A stretch of 64,000 bases of DNA from Megalopta genalis. Lineage: Eukaryota > Arthropoda > Insecta > Hymenoptera > Halictidae. Shown piece after piece: positions 12,313 to 25,577 of this stretch; position 1 is the first letter of the stretch; every line of letters begins with the position of its first letter. Both the position numbers and the translations under genes were made by a program. The notes below the pieces were generated by a model. It did no database searches. It saw only the letters and a list, made by a program, of their open reading frames with translations, and was not told where the DNA came from. The stretch is taken from positions 62,001 to 126,000 of the forward strand of contig NW_027476202.1 in NCBI RefSeq assembly GCF_051020955.1, read 5' to 3'.

Positions 12313-14821
12313 GCGAAACACATGATTTAACTCCAAATCAATGCGAAGTGGAAGACTGATCTTTGAATCAATGCGAAACACATGATTTAGCTTCAAATCA
12401 ATGCGAAGTAGAAGGGTTATCTTCGAATCCATGCGAAACAAATGATTTAGCTTCAAACACTTGTGATATACATGATTTAGTTTCAACTGCATGCGAAACA
12501 AACGAGTTAGCTTTAAATCCATGCGAAACACATGATTTAGCACCAAATAAATGCGAAGTAGAAGGCATAGCTTCAAATCCATGGGAATCAAATGGTTTAT
12601 CTTCAAATACTTGTGATATGCATGACTTATCTTCAACTGCATTCGAAACAAACGAGTTAGCTTCAAATCCATGCCAAACACATGATTTAAATTCAAATCA
12701 ATGCGAACTAGAAGGGTTATCATCAAATCCGTGCGAATCAAATGGTTTTGCTTCTAATACTTGTGATATACATGATTTAGCTTCAACAGCAAGCGAAACA
12801 AACGAGTTAGTTTCAAATCCGTGCGAAACACATGATTTAGCTTCAAATCGATGCGAAGTGGAAGGCTTATCTACGAATCTATGCGAAATAAATGGTTTAG
12901 CTGCAAATACTTGTGATATACATAATTCAGCATCAACTGCATGCGAAACAAACGAGTTAGCTTCAAATCCATGCGAAACACATGACTTAGCTTCAAATCA
13001 ATGCGAAGTGTAAGACTGTTCTTTGAACCAATGCGAAACAAATGGTTTAGCTTCAAATCAATGCGAAGTAGGAGGCAGATCTTCGAATCCATGCGGAACA
13101 AATGGTATAGCTTCACATACTTGTGATATACATGATTTAGCTTCAACAGCATGCGAAACTAACGAGTTAGCTTCAAATCCATGCGAAACACATGATTTAG
13201 CTTCAAATCAATCCGAAGTAGAAAGCTGATGGTCGAATCCATGTGAAACAAATGGTTTAGCTTCAAATACTTGTGATATACATGATTTAGCTTCAACTGC
13301 ATGCGAAACAAACGAGTTAGCTTTAAATCCATGCGAAACATATGATTTAGCTCCAAATCAATGCGAAGTAGAAGGCATAGCTTCAAATCCATGGAAATCA
13401 AATGGTTTAGCTTCAAATACTTGTGATATACATGATTTAGCTTCAACTGCATGCGAAACAAACGAGTTAGCTTCTAATCCATGCGCAACACATGATTTAG
13501 CTTCAAATCAATGCGAAGTAGAAGGGTTATCTTCGAATCCATGCGAAACAAATGGTTTAGCTTCAAACACTTGTGATATCCATGATTTAGCTTCAACTGC
13601 ATGCGAAACGACGAGTTAGCTTTAAATCCATGCGAAACACATGATTTAACTCCAAATCAATGCGAAGTGGAAGACTGATCTTTGAATCAATGCGAAACAC
13701 ATGATTTAGCTTCAAATCAATGCGAAGTAGAAGGGTTATCTTCGAATCCATGCGAAACAAATGGTTAAGCTTCAAATACTTGTGATATACATGATATAGC
13801 TTCAAATGCAGGCGAAACGAACAAGTTGGCTTTAAATCCATGCGAAACACATGATTTAGCTACATATCAATGCGAAGTAGAAGGCTTAGCTTCAAATTAA
13901 TGAGAAACTAATGATTTAGCTTCAGATACTTGCGATATAAGTGTCTGAGATTCAACTGCATGCGAAACAAACGGGTTATCTTCAGATCCATGTGAAACAC
14001 ATGATTTAGTTTCAAATCAATGCGAAGACGAATTCTTATCTTCAAATACATGCGAAACGAATGATTTAGCTTCAAATACTTGCGAATATAAGTGATATAG
14101 ATTCAAAAGCAAGGTGAAAGAAACGTGTTAGCTTCAAATCCATGCTGCTGAAATGATTTAGATTCAAATCAATGCGAAGTAGGAGGCAGATCTTCGAATC
14201 CATGCGGAACAAATGGTTTAGCTTCACATACTTGTGATATATAATGATTTAGCTTCAACTGCATGCGAAACAAACGAGTTAGCTTTAAATCCATGCGAAA
14301 CATATGATTTAGCTCCAAATCAATGCGAAGTAGAAGGCATAGCTTCAAATCCATGGAAATCAAATGGTTTAGCTTCAAATACTTGTGATATACATGATTT
14401 AGCTTCAACAGCATGCGAAACTAACGAGTTAGCTTCAAATCCATGCGAAACACATGATTTAGCTTCAAATCAATCCGAAGAAAAGGGGTGATCTTCTAAT
14501 CCATGCTAATCAAATGGTTCATATACAAATACTTGTGATATACATGATTTAGCTTCAACAGCATGCGAAACAAACGAGTTAGCTTTGAATCCATGCGAAA
14601 CACATGATTTAGCTCCAAATCAATGCGAAGTAGAAGGCATAGCTTCAAATCCATGCGAATCAAACGGTTTAGCTTCAAATACTTGTGATATACATGAATC
14701 AGCTTCAACAGCATGCGAAACAAACGAGTTAGTTTCAAATCCATGCGAAACACATGATTTAGCTACAAATCAATCCGAAGTAGAAAGCTGATGGTCGAAT
14801 CCATGTGAAACAAATGGTTTA

Positions 14822-16685
14822 GCTTCAAATACTTGTGATATATAATGATTTAGCTTCAACTGCATGCGAAACAAACGAGTTAGCTTTAAATCCATGCGAA
14901 ACATATGATTTAGCTCCAAATCAATGCGAAGTAGAAGGCATAGCTTCAAATCCATGGAAATCAAATGGTTTAGCTTCAAATACTTGTGATATACATGATT
15001 TAGCTTCAACAGCATGCGAAACAAACGAGTTAGCTTCAAATCCATGCGAAACACATGATTTAGCTTCAAACCAATGCGAAGTAGAAGAGTTATCTTTGAA
15101 TCCATGCGAAACAAATGGTTTAGCTTCAAACGCTTGTGATATACATGATTTAGCTTCAACAGCATGCGAAACAAACGAGTTAGCTTCAAAAACCATGCGA
15201 AACACATGATTTAGCTTCAAATCGATGCGAAGTAGAAGGCTTATCTACGAATCCATGCGAAACAAATGGTTTAGCTGCATATGCTTGTGATATACATGAT
15301 TCAGCATCAACTGCATGCGAAACAAACGAGTTAGCTTCAAATCCAGGGGAAGCACATGATTTAAATTCGTATCAATGCGAAGTAGAAGGCTTCGATTCAC
15401 ATCCAAGCGAAACAAATGGATTAGCTTCAAATACTTGTGATATACATGATTTAGCTTCAACTGCATGAGAGACAAACGAGATAGCTTCAAATCCTGGGGA
15501 AGCACATGATTTAAATTCGAATCAATGCGTAGTAGAAGGCATAGCTTCGAATCCATGCGAAACAAATGGTTAAGCTTCAAATACTTGTGATATACATGAT
15601 TTAGCTTCAACTGCATGCGAAACAAACGAGTTAGCTTCAAATCCATACGAACCACATCATTTAGCTTCAGATCCATGCGAAACACATGATTTAGCTTCAA
15701 ATCAATGCGAAGTAGACGGCTGAACTTCGTATCCATTCGAAACAAATGGTTTAGCTTGAAATACTTGTGATATACTTGATTTAGCTTCAACAGCATGCGA
15801 ATCAAACGAGTTAGCTTCAAATCTATGCGAAACACATGATTTAGCTTCAAATCAATGCGAAGTAGAAAGCTGATGGTCGAATCCATGTGAAACAAATGGT
15901 TTAGCTTCAAATACTTGTGATATACATGATTTAGCATCAACTGCATGCGAAACAAACGAGTTAGCTTCAAAAACCATGAGAAACACATGATTTAGCTTCA
16001 AATCGATGCGAAGTAGAAGGCTTATCTACGAATCCATGCGAAACAAATGGTTTAGCTGCAAATGCTTGTGATATACATGATTCAGCATCAACTGCATGCG
16101 AAACAAACGAGTTAGCTTCAAATCCAGGGGAAGCACATGATTTAAATTCGAATCAATGCGAAGTAGAAGGCATAGCTTCGAATCCATGAAAAACAAATGG
16201 TTAAGCTTCAAATACTTGTGATATACATGATTTAGCTTCAACTGCATGCGAAACAAACGAGTTAGCTTCAAATCCATACGAACCACATCATTAAGCTTCA
16301 GATCCTTGCGAAACACATGATTTAGCTTCAAATCAATGCGAAGTAGAAGGCTTAGCTTCAAATCCATGGGACTCAAATGGTTTAGCTTCAAATACTTGTG
16401 ATATACATGAATCAGCTTCAACAGCATGCGAAACAAACGAGTTAGTTTCAAATCCATGCGAAACACATGATTTAGCTACAAATCAATCCGAAGTAGAAAG
16501 CTGATGGTCGAATCCATGTGAAACAAATGGTTTAGCTTCAAATACTTGTGATATATAATGATTTAGCTTCAACTGCATGCGAAACAAATGAGTTAGCTTT
16601 AAATCCATGCGAAACATATGATTTAGCTCCAAATCAATGCGAAGTAGAAGGCATAGCTTCAAATCCATGGAAATCAAATGGTTTA
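14822..16685. repeat. 1864-bp tandem duplication, copy 1
   Basis: This is the first of two adjacent copies at an offset of 1864 bp. Both start around a GATATATAATGATTTAG variant (one extra base in the m3-m4 junction) and run through CAAAAACCATGCG and CAAAAACCATGAG insertions. The last third (about 15980-16500) also matches 6945-7455 in the left 3843-bp duplication, so it is itself a composite. Boundaries are uncertain by some tens of bases because flanking monomers are alike. Confidence 0.88.
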
Positions 16686-18549
16686 GCTTCAAATACTTGT
16701 GATATATAATGATTTAGCTTCAACTGCATGCGAAACAAACGAGTTAGCTTTAAATCCATGCGAAACATATGATTTAGCTCCAAATCAATGCGAAGTAGAA
16801 GGCATAGCTTCAAATCCATGGAAATCAAATGGTTTAGCTTCAAATACTTGTGATATACATGATTTAGCTTCAACAGCATGCGAAACAAACGAGTTAGCTT
16901 CAAATCCATGCGAAACACATGATTTAGCTTCAAACCAATGCGAAGTAGAAGAGTTATCTTTGAATCCATGCGAAACAAATGGTTTAGCTTCAAACGCTTG
17001 TGATATACATGATTTAGCTTCAACAGCATGCGAAACAAACGAGTTAGCTTCAAAAACCATGCGAAACACATGATTTAGCTTCAAATCGATGCGAAGTAGA
17101 AGGCTTATCTACGAATCCATGCGAAACAAATGGTTTAGCTGCATATGCTTGTGATATACATGATTCAGCATCAACTGCATGCGAAACAAACGAGTTAGCT
17201 TCAAATCCAGGGGAAGCACATGATTTAAATTCGTATCAATGCGAAGTAGAAGGCTTCGATTCACATCCAAGCGAAACAAATGGATTAGCTTCAAATACTT
17301 GTGATATACATGATTTAGCTTCAACTGCATGAGAGACAAACGAGATAGCTTCAAATCCTGGGGAAGCACATGATTTAAATTCGAATCAATGCGTAGTAGA
17401 AGGCATAGCTTCGAATCCATGCGAAACAAATGGTTAAGCTTCAAATACTTGTGATATACATGATTTAGCTTCAACTGCATGCGAAACAAACGAGTTAGCT
17501 TCAAATCCATACGAACCACATCATTTAGCTTCAGATCCATGCGAAACACATGATTTAGCTTCAAATCAATGCGAAGTAGACGGCTGAACTTCGTATCCAT
17601 TCGAAACAAATGGTTTAGCTTGAAATACTTGTGATATACTTGATTTAGCTTCAACAGCATGCGAATCAAACGAGTTAGCTTCAAATCTATGCGAAACACA
17701 TGATTTAGCTTCAAATCAATGCGAAGTAGAAAGCTGATGGTCGAATCCATGTGAAACAAATGGTTTAGCTTCAAATACTTGTGATATACATGATTTAGCA
17801 TCAACTGCATGCGAAACAAACGAGTTAGCTTCAAAAACCATGAGAAACACATGATTTAGCTTCAAATCGATGCGAAGTAGAAGGCTTATCTACGAATCCA
17901 TGCGAAACAAATGGTTTAGCTGCAAATGCTTGTGATATACATGATTCAGCATCAACTGCATGCGAAACAAACGAGTTAGCTTCAAATCCAGGGGAAGCAC
18001 ATGATTTAAATTCGAATCAATGCGAAGTAGAAGGCATAGCTTCGAATCCATGAAAAACAAATGGTTAAGCTTCAAATACTTGTGATATACATGATTTAGC
18101 TTCAACTGCATGCGAAACAAACGAGTTAGCTTCAAATCCATACGAACCACATCATTAAGCTTCAGATCCTTGCGAAACACATGATTTAGCTTCAAATCAA
18201 TGCGAAGTAGAAGGCTTAGCTTCAAATCCATGGGACTCAAATGGTTTAGCTTCAAATACTTGTGATATACATGAATCAGCTTCAACAGCATGCGAAACAA
18301 ACGAGTTAGTTTCAAATCCATGCGAAACACATGATTTAGCTACAAATCAATCCGAAGTAGAAAGCTGATGGTCGAATCCATGTGAAACAAATGGTTTAGC
18401 TTCAAATACTTGTGATATATAATGATTTAGCTTCAACTGCATGCGAAACAAATGAGTTAGCTTTAAATCCATGCGAAACATATGATTTAGCTCCAAATCA
18501 ATGCGAAGTAGAAGGCATAGCTTCAAATCCATGGAAATCAAATGGTTTA
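16686..18549. repeat. 1864-bp tandem duplication, copy 2
   Basis: This copy immediately follows copy 1 and appears identical or nearly so over its length; I noticed no substitution in the lines compared, including the GAGAGACAAACGAG and CCTGGGGAAGCAC variants. At its right end the sequence continues through GATATACATGATTTAG rather than the GATATATAATG form, marking the boundary. Confidence 0.88.
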
Positions 18550-20501
18550 GCTTCAAATACTTGTGATATACATGATTTAGCTTCAACAGCATGCGAAACA
18601 AACGAGTTAGATTCAAAAACCATGCGAAACACATGATTTAGCTTCAAATCAATGCGAAGAAAAGGGGTGATCTTCTAATCCATGCTAATCAAATGGTTCA
18701 TATACAAATACTTGTGATATACATGATTTAGCTTCAACAGCGTGCGAAACAAACGAGTTAGCTTTAAATCCATGCGAAACACATGATTTAGCTCCAAATC
18801 AATGCGAAGTAGAAGGCATAGCTCCAAATCCATGGAAATCAAATGGTTTAGCTTCAAATACTTGTGATATACATGATTTAGCTTCAACAGCATGCGAAAC
18901 AAACGAGTTAGCTTCAAATCCATGCGAAACATATGATTTACGTTCAAATCAATGAGATGTAGAAGGGTTATCTTCGAATCCATGCGAAACAAATGGTTTA
19001 GCTTCAAACACTTGTGATATCCATGATTTAGCTTCAACTGCATGCGAAACAACGAGTTAGCTTTAAATCCATGCGAAACACATGATTTAACTCCAAATCA
19101 ATGCGAAGTGGAAGACTGATCTTTGAATCAATGCGAAACACATGATTTAGCTTCAAATCAATGCGAAGTAGAAGGGTTATCTTCGAATCCATGCGAAACA
19201 AATGATTTAGCTTCAAACACTTGTGATATACATGATTTAGTTTCAACTGCATGCGAAACAAACGAGTTAGCTTTAAATCCATGCGAAACACATGATTTAG
19301 CACCAAATAAATGCGAAGTAGAAGGCATAGCTTCAAATCCATGGGAATCAAATGGTTTATCTTCAAATACTTGTGATATGCATGACTTATCTTCAACTGC
19401 ATTCGAAACAAACGAGTTAGCTTCAAATCCATGCCAAACACATGATTTAAATTCAAATCAATGCGAACTAGAAGGGTTATCATCAAATCCGTGCGAATCA
19501 AATGGTTTTGCTTCTAATACTTGTGATATACATGATTTAGCTTCAACAGCAAGCGAAACAAACGAGTTAGCTTCAAATCCGTGCGAAACACATGATTTAG
19601 CTTCAAATCGATGCGAAGTGGAAGGCTTATCTACGAATCTATGCGAAATAAATGGTTTAGCTGCAAATACTTGTGATATACATAATTCAGCATCAACTGC
19701 ATGCGAAACAAACGAGTTAGCTTCAAATCCATGCGAAACACATGATTTAGCTCCAATCAATGCGAAGTGGAAGACTGTTCTTTGAACCAATGCGAAACAA
19801 ATGGTTTAGCTTCAAATCAATGCGAAGTAGGAGGCAGATCTTCGAATCCATGCGGAACAAATGGTATAGCTTCACATACTTGTGATATACATGATTTAGC
19901 TTCAACAGCATGCGAAACTAACGAGTTAGCTTCAAATCCATGCGAAACACATGATTTAGCTTCAAATCAATCCGAAGTAGAAAGCTGATGGTCGAATCCA
20001 TGTGAAACAAATGGTTTAGCTTCAAATACTTGTGATATACATGATTTAGCTTCAACTGCATGCGAAACAAACGAGTTAGCTTTAAATCCATGCGAAACAT
20101 ATGATTTAGCTCCAAATCAATGCGAAGTAGAAGGCATAGCTTCAAATCCATGGAAATCAAATGGTTTAGCTTCAAATACTTGTGATATACATGATTTAGC
20201 TTCAACAGCATGCGAAACAAACGAGTTAGCTTCAAATCCATGCGGAACACATGATTTAGCTCCAAATCAATGCGAAGTAGGAGGCTTATCTTCAAATCCA
20301 TGCGAAACAAATCGTTTAGCTTCAAATACTTGTGATATACATGATTTAGCTTCAACTGCATGCGAAACAAACGAGTTAGCTTCTAATCAATGCGCAACAC
20401 ATGATTTAGCTTCAAATCAATGCGAAGTAGAAGGGTTATCTTCGAATCCATGCGAAACAAATGGTTTAGCTTCAAACACTTGTGATATCCATGATTTAGC
20501 T
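18550..20501. repeat. Linking HOR segment, partial copy of 12.0-13.0 kb
   Basis: Bases 18760-19750 reproduce 12000-12990 at offset 6760, including the CATTCGAAAC, CATGCCAAAC and CTATGCGAAATAAATGG private variants. At about 19751 the copy lacks one or two bases (GCTCCAATCAATG), which shifts the following register by one relative to the source. The segment ends at the 29-bp marker monomer that starts the 2.5-kb block family. Confidence 0.85.
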
Positions 20502-23084
20502 TCAACTGCATGCGAAACAACGAGTTAGCTTTAAATCCATGCGAAACACATGATTTAACTCCAAATCAATGCGAAGTGGAAGACTGATCTTTGAATCAAT
20601 GCGAAACACATGATTTAGCTTCAAATCAATGCGAAGTAGAAGGGTTATCTTCGAATCCATGCGAAACAAATGATTTAGCTTCAAACACTTGTGATATACA
20701 TGATTTAGCTTCAACTGCATGCGAAACAAACGAGTTAGCTTTAAATCCATGCGAAGCACATGATTTAGCTCCAAATAAATGCGAAGTAGAAGGCATAGCT
20801 TCAAATCCATGGAAATCAAATGGTTTAGCTTCAAATACTTGTGATATACATGATTTAGTTTCAACTGCAGGCGAATCAAGCGAGTTAGCTTCAAATCCAA
20901 GGGAAAGAAATGATTTAACTTCAAATCAATGCGAAGTAGGAGGCTTATAATCAAAACCATGCAAAACAAATGGTTTAGCATCAAATAATTGATATATACG
21001 TGATTTAGCTTCAAATGCAGGCGAGAAAAACGGGTTAGCTTCAAATCCATGCGAAACACATGATTTAGCTTCAAATCAATGCGATGTAGAATGCTTAGCT
21101 ACAAGTACATGAGAAACAAATGAGTTATCTTCAGATAATTGCGATATAAGTGATATAGCTTCAAATGCTGGCGAAACAATCGAGTTAGCTTCGTATCAAT
21201 GCGAAGTAGAAGGCTTATCTTCAAATCCTTGCGAAACAAATGGTATAGCTTCAAATACTTGTGATATATATTTTTTAGATTCAAATGCAGGCTTAACGAA
21301 CGAGTGAGGTTCAAATCCATGCGAATCACATGATTTAGCTTCAAATCAATGGGAAGTGGAAGGCTTAGTTTCAAATCCATGCGAATCAAATGGTTTTCCT
21401 GCAAAAACTTGTGATATACATGATTTAGCATCAACTGCATGCGGAGCAAACGAGTTAGCTTCAAATCCAAGGGAAAGAAATGATTTAACTTCAAATCAAT
21501 GCGAAGTAGAAGGCTTCGATTCACATCCAAGCGAAACAAATGGAGTAGCTTCAAATACTTGTGATATACACGATTTAGCTTCAGCTGCATGAGAGACAAA
21601 CGAGATAGCTTCAAATCGAGGGGATGCACATGATTTAAATTCAAATCAATGCGAAGTAGAATGCATAGCTTCGAATCCATGCGAAACAAATGGTTAAGCT
21701 TCAAATACTTGTGATATACATGATATAGCTTCAAATGCAGGCGAAACGAACAAGTTGGCTTTAAATCCATGCGAAACACATGATTCAGCTACATATCAAT
21801 GCGAAGTAGAAGGCTTAGCTTCAAATTAATGAGAAACTAATGATTTAGCTTCAGATACTTGCGATATAAGTGTCTGAGATTCAACTGCATGCGAAAGAAA
21901 CGGGTTATCTCCAAATCCATGCGAAACATATGATTTACCTTCAAATCAATGAGATGTAGAAGGCTTAGATTCATATCCATGCGATACGAATGATTTAGCT
22001 TCAAATACTTGCTAATACAAGTGATATAGCTTCAAATGCAGGCGAAACAAACGAGTTACCTTCAGATCCATGTGAAACACATGATTTAGTTTCAAATCAA
22101 TGCGAAGACGAATTCTTATCTTCAAATACATGCGAAACGAATGATTTAGCTTCAAATACTTGCGAATATAAGTGATATAGCTTCAAAAGCAAGGTGAAAG
22201 AAACGTGTTAGCTTCAAATCCATGCTGCTGAAATGATTTAGCTTCAAATCAATGCGAAGTAGGAGGCAGATCTTCGAATCCATGCGGAACAAATGGTTTA
22301 GCTTCACATACTTGTGATATATAATGATTTAGCTTCAACTGCATGCGAAACAAACGAGTTAGCTTTAAATCCATGCGAAACATATGATTTAGCTCCAAAT
22401 CAATGCGAAGTAGAAGGCATAGCTTCAAATCCATGGAAATCAAATGGTTTAGCTTCAAATACTTGTGATATACATGATTTAGCTTCAACAGCATGCGAAA
22501 CTAACGAGTTAGCTTCAAATCCATGCGAAACACATGATTTAGCTTCAAATCAATCCGAAGTAGAAAGCTGATGGTCGAATCCATGTGAAACAAATGGTTT
22601 AGCTTCAAATACTTGTGATATACATGATTTAGCTTCAACTGCATGCGAAACAAACGAGTTAGCTTTAAATCCATGCGAAACATATGATTTAGCTCCAAAT
22701 CAATGCGAAGTAGAAGGCATAGATTCAAATCCATGGAAATCAAATGGTTTAGCTTCAAATACTTGTGATATACATGATTTAGCTTCAACAGCATGCGAAA
22801 CAAACGAGTTAGCTTCAAATCCATGCGGAACACATGATTTAGCTCCAAATCAATGCGAAGTAGGAGGCTTATCTTCAAATCCATGCGAAACAAATCGTTT
22901 AGCTTCAAATACTTGTGATATACATGATTTAGCTTCAACTGCATGCGAAACAAACGAGTTAGCTTCTAATCAATGCGCAACACATGATTTAGCTTCAAAT
23001 CAATGCGAAGTAGAAGGGTTATCTTCGAATCCATGCGAAACAAATGGTTTAGCTTCAAACACTTGTGATATCCATGATTTAGCT
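20502..23084. repeat. 2583-bp block, copy 1
   Basis: This block is defined from one GAAACAACGAG 29-bp marker monomer to the next of the same context. It carries the private variants GGGAAAGAAATGATTTAAC, TTATAATCAAAACCATGC, AATTGATATATACG, GCGAGAAAAACGGG and TATATTTTTTAGATTC. The same block, with the last two variants included, recurs at 31179-33761 (offset 10677) and 34721-37303. No frame is open through it. Confidence 0.9.
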
Positions 23085-25577
23085 TCAACTGCATGCGAAA
23101 CAACGAGTTAGCTTTAAATCCATGCGAAACACATGATTTAACTCCAAATCAATGCGAAGTGGAAGACTGATCTTTGAATCAATGCGAAACACATGATTTA
23201 GCTTCAAATCAATGCGAAGTAGAAGGGTTATCTTCGAATCCATGCGAAACAAATGATTTAGCTTCAAACACTTGTGATATACATGATTTAGCTTCAACTG
23301 CATGCGAAACAAACGAGTTAGCTTTAAATCCATGCGAAGCACATGATTTAGCTCCAAATAAATGCGAAGTAGAAGGCATAGCTTCAAATCCATGGAAATC
23401 AAATGGTTTAGCTTCAAATACTTGTGATATACATGATTTAGTTTCAACTGCAGGCGAATCAAGCGAGTTAGCTTCAAATCCAAGGGAAAGAAATGATTTA
23501 ACTTCAAATCAATGCGAAGTAGGAGGCTTATAATCAAAACCATGCAAAACAAATGGTTTAGCATCAAATAATTGATATATACGTGATTTAGCTTCAAATG
23601 CAGGCGAGACAAACGGGTTAGCTTCAAATCCATGCGAAACACATGATTTAGCTTCAAATCAATGCGATGTAGAATGCTTAGCTACAAGTACATGAGAAAC
23701 AAATGAGTTATCTTCAGATAATTGCGATATAAGTGATATAGCTTCAAATGCTGGCGAAACAATCGAGTTAGCTTCGTATCAATGCGAAGTAGAAGGCTTA
23801 TCTTCAAATCCTTGCGAAACAAATGGTATAGCTTCAAATACTTGTGATATATATGATTTAGATTCAAATGCAGGCTTAACGAACGAGTGAGGTTCAAATC
23901 CATGCGAATCACATGATTTAGCTTCAAATCAATGGGAAGTGGAAGGCTTAGTTTCAAATCCATGCGAATCAAATGGTTTTCCTGCAAAAACTTGTGATAT
24001 ACATGATTTAGCATCAACTGCATGCGGAGCAAACGAGTTAGCTTCAAATCCAAGGGAAAGAAATGATTTAACTTCAAATCAATGCGAAGTAGAAGGCTTC
24101 GATTCACATCCAAGCGAAACAAATGGAGTAGCTTCAAATACTTGTGATATACACGATTTAGCTTCAGCTGCATGAGAGACAAACGAGATAGCTTCAAATC
24201 GAGGGGATGCACATGATTTAAATTCAAATCAATGCGAAGTAGAAGGTATAGCTTCGAATCCATGCGAAACACATGATTCAGCTACATATCAATGCGAAGT
24301 AGAAGGCTTAGCTTCAAATTAATGAGAAACTAATGATTTAGCTTCAGATACTTGCGATATAAGTGTCTGAGATTCAACTGCATGCGAAAGAAACGGGTTA
24401 TCTCCAAATCCATGCGAAACATATGATTTACCTTCAAATCAATGAGATGTAGAAGGCTTAGATTCATATCCATGCGATACGAATGATTTAGCTTCAAATA
24501 CTTGCTAATACAAGTGATATAGCTTCAAATGCAGGCGAATCAAACGAGTTACCTTCAGATCCATGTGAAAAACATGATTTAGTTTCAAATCAATGCGAAG
24601 ACGAATTCTTATCTTCAAATACATGCGAAACGAATGATTTAGCTTCAAATACTTGCGAATATAAGTGATATAGCTTCAAAAGCAAGGTGAAAGAAACGTG
24701 TTAGCTTCAAATCCATGCTGCTGAAATGATTTAGCTTCAAATCAATGCGAAGTAGGAGGCAGATCTTCGAATCCATGCGGAACAAATGGTTTAGCTTCAC
24801 ATACTTGTGATATATAATGATTTAGCTTCAACTGCATGCGAAACAAACGAGTTAGCTTTAAATCCATGCGAAACATATGATTTAGCTCCAAATCAATGCG
24901 AAGTAGAAGGCATAGCTTCAAATCCATGGAAATCAAATGGTTTAGCTTCAAATACTTGTGATATACATGATTTAGCTTCAACAGCATGCGAAACTAACGA
25001 GTTAGCTTCAAATCCATACGAAACACATGATTTAGCTTCAAATCAATCCGAAGTAGAAAGCTGATGGTCGAATCCATGTGAAACAAATGGTTTAGCTTCA
25101 AATACTTGTGATATACATGATTTAGCTTCAACTGCATGCGAAACAAACGAGTTAGCTTTAAATCCATGCGAAACATATGATTTAGCTCCAAATCAATGCG
25201 AAGTAGAAGGCATAGCTTCAAATCCATGGAAATCAAATGGTTTAGCTTCAAATACTTGTGATATACATGATTTAGCTTCAACAGCATGCGAAACAAACGA
25301 GTTAGCTTCAAATCCATGCGGAACACATGATTTAGCTCCAAATCAATGCGAAGTAGGAGGCTTATCTTCAAATCCATGCGAAACAAATCGTTTAGCTTCA
25401 AATACTTGTGATATACATGATTTAGCTTCAACTGCATGCGAAACAAACGAGTTAGCTTCTAATCAATGCGCAACACATGATTTAGCTTCAAATCAATGCG
25501 AAGTAGAAGGGTTATCTTCGAATCTATGCGAAACAAATGGTTTAGCTTCAAACACTTGTGATATCCATGATTTAGCT
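23085..25577. repeat. 2493-bp block, copy 2 with an exact 90-bp deletion
   Basis: This is a tandem copy of the preceding 2583-bp block, shorter by exactly 90 bp. The loss lies at about 24241-24290, where the CGAATCCATGCGAAAC tail joins directly to ACATGATTCAGC; copy 1 has three further monomers at that point (about 21688-21777). It differs from copy 1 at single sites such as GAGACAAACGGG for GAGAAAAACGGG and TATATGATTTAG for TATATTTTTTAG. Deletion of three whole monomers is typical of misaligned exchange. Confidence 0.9.

Larger units (their letters stand above)
11764..14821. repeat. Mosaic HOR segment between the two left duplications
   Basis: The sequence is pentameric 150-bp HOR with recognisable patches shared with other blocks. 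About 12000-12990 recurs at 18760-19750 (offset 6760), and 13160-13460 recurs in the 2.5-kb blocks. It contains the first examples of the 29-bp monomer with GAAACAACGAG (near 12289) and of the GACTGATCTTTGAATC variant (near 12353), both of which are then common to the right and absent to the left, apart from a degenerate form of the second at bases 31-60. No gene is present. Confidence 0.8.
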